The position numbers and the translations under genes were made by a program. From contig CAYTQK010000164.1 of NCBI GenBank assembly GCA_964439745.1, forward strand, positions 1-7,543: a stretch of DNA of 7,543 nucleotides, read 5' to 3'. The notes below the pieces were generated by a model that was given only the letters and a program-made list of their open reading frames with translations, had not been told where the DNA came from and made no database searches. Source of the DNA: CAYTQK01 sp964439745 (lineage in GTDB: Bacteria > Desulfobacterota > Desulfobacteria > Desulfobacterales > Desulfosudaceae). Shown in pieces: positions 5,686-7,543 of the stretch. The stretch's first letter is position 1. Each line of letters starts with the position of its first letter.

Positions 5686-7332
5686 TTATTTACCGGCCAT
5701 CATGGCCTCGATGTCCTCTTTCACCTCGCCGACGGGCTTGATGTCGAACTTGTCCACCAGCACCCGGGCCACGGCCGGCGAGAGAAATCCTGGCAGGGTC
5801 GGTCCCAGCCGCATGCCCTTGACGCCCAGGTGCAGCAGGGTCAGCAGGATGGCCACGGCCTTCTGCTCGTACCAGGCGATGTCAAAGGACAGGGGCAGCT
5901 CATTGATGTCGTCCAGCTCGAAGACCTCTTTCAGCTTCAGGGCGATGACGGCCAGGGAGTAGGAGTCGTTGCACTGGCCCGCGTCCAGCACCCGGGGAAT
6001 GCCGCCGATATCGCCGAGGTCGAGCTTGTTGTAGCGGTACTTGGCGCACCCGGCCGTGAGAATAACCGTGTCAGCGGGCAGGTTTTCGGCCACCTCGGTG
6101 AAGTAACTGCGGTTCTTATGGCGGCCGTCGCACCCGGCCATGACGATAAAGCGGCGGATGGCGCCGGACTTGACCGCCTCCACCACCTTGTCGGCCAGGG
6201 CCAGGACCTGGTTGTGGGCGAAACCGGCCACGATCTGGCCGGACTCGATCTCTTCCGGCGGCGCGCATTTCTTGGCCATTTCAATCACCGGCGAAAAGTC
6301 CTTGGGCCCGCCGGCGGGCCGGTCGGCAATGTGGGCGGCGGCGGGATAGTTGACCACGCCGGTGGTGAACAGGCGTTCCAGGTAGGTATTGTCCTTTTTG
6401 ATGGGAATAAGGCAGTTGGTGGTCAGGATGACCGGGCCGTTAAAAGACTCGAACTCCTTGTTCTGTTGCCACCAGGAGCCGCCGTAGTTGCCCGCGAAAT
6501 GCTCGTATTTTTTGAAAGCCGGGTAGCAGTTGGCCGGCAGCATTTCACCGTGGGTGTACACGTCGAGGCCGGTGCCCTCGGTCTGCTGGAGCAGCTCGTC
6601 CAGGTCTTTTAAGTCATGGCCGGAAATGAGGATGCCGGGATTGCCCCGGACGCCGAGGTTGACCTCGGTGATTTCCGGGTGGCCGTAGGCGGCGGTGTTG
6701 GCCGCGTCCAGCAGGGCCATGGTTTTGACGGCCATTTCCCCGGCCTTCATGACCATGGCGATCATTTCGTCCACGGACAGGTCGCGGGTGGTGGACACCA
6801 GGGCTTCCATGATAAAGCCGTAGATCTCGTCCTGTTCGTGCCCCAGGATGGCGGCATGGTCGGCATAGGCGGCAATGCCCTTGCAGCCGATGATCAAAAA
6901 CTGCCGCAGGGAGCGGACGTCCTCGTTTTCGTCGGCGGTGATGCGCATCTCATCGGCCAGGGCCTTGTCCATGATGTCCTGTTTACCGGCCGGCGTCCAG
7001 GTGGCGCAGTCGGGCAGGTCGCCCGCGGCCGCGTCCCCGGCCCTGGCCTTGACCGCCTCCCGCATCTGCAGGGCCTGGTTGATGCGCCCGATAATGACAT
7101 CGTCGTCCCAGGCCACGTTGGTGATGGTGGTAAACAGGGCCTGGCAGATAAAGTGGCCCGCTTCCCGGTCCACCGTGCCCTGTTCCTTCAGTTTTTCGCC
7201 GTACACGGCAATCCCCTTGCAGACGTAGATAAGCACGTCCTGCAAATCGGCGGTTTCTTCCGGTTTGCCGCACACGCCGCGGACGGTGCAGCCCTGGTTT
7301 TTCGCCGTTTCCTGGCATTGAAAACAAAACAT
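5686..7332 (-). CDS. hcp: Hydroxylamine reductase / hybrid cluster protein, class I
   Basis: Hcp is a cytoplasmic iron-sulfur enzyme that reduces hydroxylamine in vitro and is regarded physiologically as an NO reductase protecting anaerobes from nitrosative stress. The 548-residue product is full length. Cys3, Cys6, Cys15 and Cys21 form the Cys-X2-Cys-X8-Cys-X5-Cys motif binding the proximal [4Fe-4S] cluster, as in Desulfovibrio class I enzymes and unlike the wider-spaced E. coli type. Expected hybrid-cluster ligands are all present: H239 (SGHDL), E263 (THGEM), C307 (TTNCL), C401 (MAGCDGR, the persulfide cysteine position), C429 (TAGCAKYRYN), C454 (AGQCND) and E489 (WYEQKA). The start has a strong SD (AAAGGAGG) five bases before ATG. 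The upstream region carries an FNR/HcpR-type box placed for activation. The usual reductase partner Hcr is not in the window, and the gene appears monocistronic. Confidence 0.97.
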   Translation of the reverse strand: MFCFQCQETAKNQGCTVRGVCGKPEETADLQDVLIYVCKGIAVYGEKLKEQGTVDREAGHFICQALFTTITNVAWDDDVIIGRINQALQMREAVKARAGDAAAGDLPDCATWTPAGKQDIMDKALADEMRITADENEDVRSLRQFLIIGCKGIAAYADHAAILGHEQDEIYGFIMEALVSTTRDLSVDEMIAMVMKAGEMAVKTMALLDAANTAAYGHPEITEVNLGVRGNPGILISGHDLKDLDELLQQTEGTGLDVYTHGEMLPANCYPAFKKYEHFAGNYGGSWWQQNKEFESFNGPVILTTNCLIPIKKDNTYLERLFTTGVVNYPAAAHIADRPAGGPKDFSPVIEMAKKCAPPEEIESGQIVAGFAHNQVLALADKVVEAVKSGAIRRFIVMAGCDGRHKNRSYFTEVAENLPADTVILTAGCAKYRYNKLDLGDIGGIPRVLDAGQCNDSYSLAVIALKLKEVFELDDINELPLSFDIAWYEQKAVAILLTLLHLGVKGMRLGPTLPGFLSPAVARVLVDKFDIKPVGEVKEDIEAMMAGK

Positions 7333-7376
7333 GACAGCCTCCTTTGGTTGGGTTGATCGTTGTTTATTGTGAAGCT

Positions 7377-7382
7377 ATGGTA
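7377..7382 (-). promoter_or_regulatory. hcp: Predicted hcp -10 element
   Basis: TACCAT on the minus strand matches four of six consensus -10 bases and predicts a start near 7370, leaving a 38-nt leader. The -35 position (7400-7405) reads AAGAAA, only three of six matches, as expected for a promoter that depends on an activator. The call relies on its exact spacing from the box at 7405-7418. Confidence 0.5.
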
Positions 7383-7395
7383 CAAAAAGGAGGAA

Positions 7396-7434
7396 CGGGT
7401 TTCTTTGATGTAAATCAAGAAACCCGGATTTTTT
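7396..7434 (+). repeat. 10-bp inverted repeat with T-tract, terminator-like, overlapping the hcp control site
   Basis: CGGGTTTCTT (7396-7405) and AAGAAACCCG (7417-7426) are perfectly complementary arms around an 11-base centre. On the plus strand GA and six Ts follow, like an intrinsic terminator, but no plus-strand gene lies upstream. On the minus strand the hairpin lies about 30 bases after the GIY-YIG-like stop and is followed by TTCCTCCTTTTT, so it could end that transcript less efficiently. The predicted hcp transcript starts downstream and would not include it. Its centre is offset half a base pair from the FNR-type palindrome it contains. Confidence 0.6.
7405..7418. promoter_or_regulatory. 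FNR/HcpR-type activator box upstream of hcp
   Basis: TTGAT-GTAA-ATCAA is a perfect match to the FNR consensus half-sites. It is centred at 7411.5, exactly 41.5 bp from the start predicted by the TACCAT -10 (near 7370), the class II activator position. FNR/CRP-family regulators, including HcpR in Desulfovibrio-type bacteria, are known to control hcp genes. Which family member binds here cannot be told from the site. Confidence 0.75.
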
Positions 7435-7454
7435 GTCAGGACGGGTAATTTTTT

Positions 7455-7543
7455 TTATCGTTTCCCCTCGATCAGGGCCATTTTCTTCTCCCGCCGCCAG
7501 CCCTTGATCTCCCGCTCCCGCCGCACGGCCGCCTGCTTGCCGG
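7455..7543 (-). CDS. GIY-YIG nuclease-family protein, C-terminal fragment (truncated by window edge)
   Basis: A minus-strand frame enters from the right edge and ends at TAA (7455-7457). It encodes 28 visible residues, including EREIKGWRREKKMALIEG. This matches the conserved C-terminal helix of small GIY-YIG proteins (YhbQ-like: RE-K-x-K-x-W-R-R-x-K-K-x-x-L-I-E), which are short single-domain predicted endonucleases. The catalytic GIY-YIG half lies outside the window. The protein stops soon after ALIEG, about ten residues before the NPxWxDL tail I recall as common in the family, so the end is short or mutated. The assignment rests on this short stretch alone. Confidence 0.6.
   Translation of the reverse strand, partial: GKQAAVRREREIKGWRREKKMALIEGKR

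Noticed and set aside
5647..7356. Two consecutive plus-strand ORFs (321 and 246 codons) opposite hcp
   Set aside because: Hcp on the minus strand has every expected cluster ligand. The plus-strand products are low-complexity Gly/His/Val/Asp shadows.
7386..7413. AAGGAGG on the plus strand followed by TTG/ATG, resembling a translation start
   Set aside because: The frame reads TTG ATG TAA and stops at once. The AAGGAGG is a chance feature of the hcp upstream region.

Overview
The window is a GC-rich bacterial segment with AT-rich intergenic promoters and seven protein genes, one of them cut by the right edge. The gene content suggests an anaerobic Desulfobacterota (deltaproteobacterial) genome. 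It has a class I hybrid cluster protein with the Cys-X2-Cys-X8-Cys-X5-Cys N-terminus, a MoaE-like protein paired with a DUF364 protein, and a PIN-PhoH ATPase. The taxonomic call is inference from recalled family distributions, not from a search.

Left third (1-2784, minus strand): a probable operon in the order TetR regulator, HlyD-type periplasmic adaptor lipoprotein, ABC ATPase. This is the order of the E. coli cecR-ybhG-ybhF(-ybhS-ybhR) efflux locus. The permeases, and a second ATPase domain if there is one, would lie beyond base 1. The operon is preceded by a near-consensus sigma70 promoter (A-rich upstream tract, TTGACA, 16-bp spacer, TATAAT). A 16-bp palindrome sits on the predicted transcription start and is a good candidate for the operator of the TetR protein itself.

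Middle (2859-4154, plus strand): a divergently transcribed two-gene unit encoding a diverged MoaE-family protein and a DUF4213/DUF364 protein (putative metal chelation), ending at a possible intrinsic terminator. Then comes a separate transcription unit (4173-5640) for a PIN-PhoH protein. Its promoter has an extended -10 flanked by an 8-bp inverted repeat, and its roughly 100-nt leader can fold into two GC-rich hairpins, the second abutting the ribosome binding site.

Right third (5686-7543, minus strand): hcp, convergent with phoH, encodes the hybrid cluster protein (NO/hydroxylamine reductase) with all expected cluster ligands. Its upstream region carries a perfect FNR/HcpR-type box, TTGATGTAAATCAA, centred 41.5 bp upstream of the predicted start. 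This is the class II activator geometry and fits nitrosative-stress control. The same box lies inside a longer 10-bp-arm inverted repeat. Behind it is the 3' end of a GIY-YIG nuclease-like gene that runs off the window.

No RNA genes, CRISPR array, insertion sequence or origin was seen. The one repeat-like item outside the promoters is a short CTCGCAATGAC-type remnant between the ATPase and adaptor genes. The most interesting parts are the regulatory architectures (TetR operon, phoH leader, hcp upstream palindrome) and the MoaE-like/DUF364 pair, whose function is unknown.
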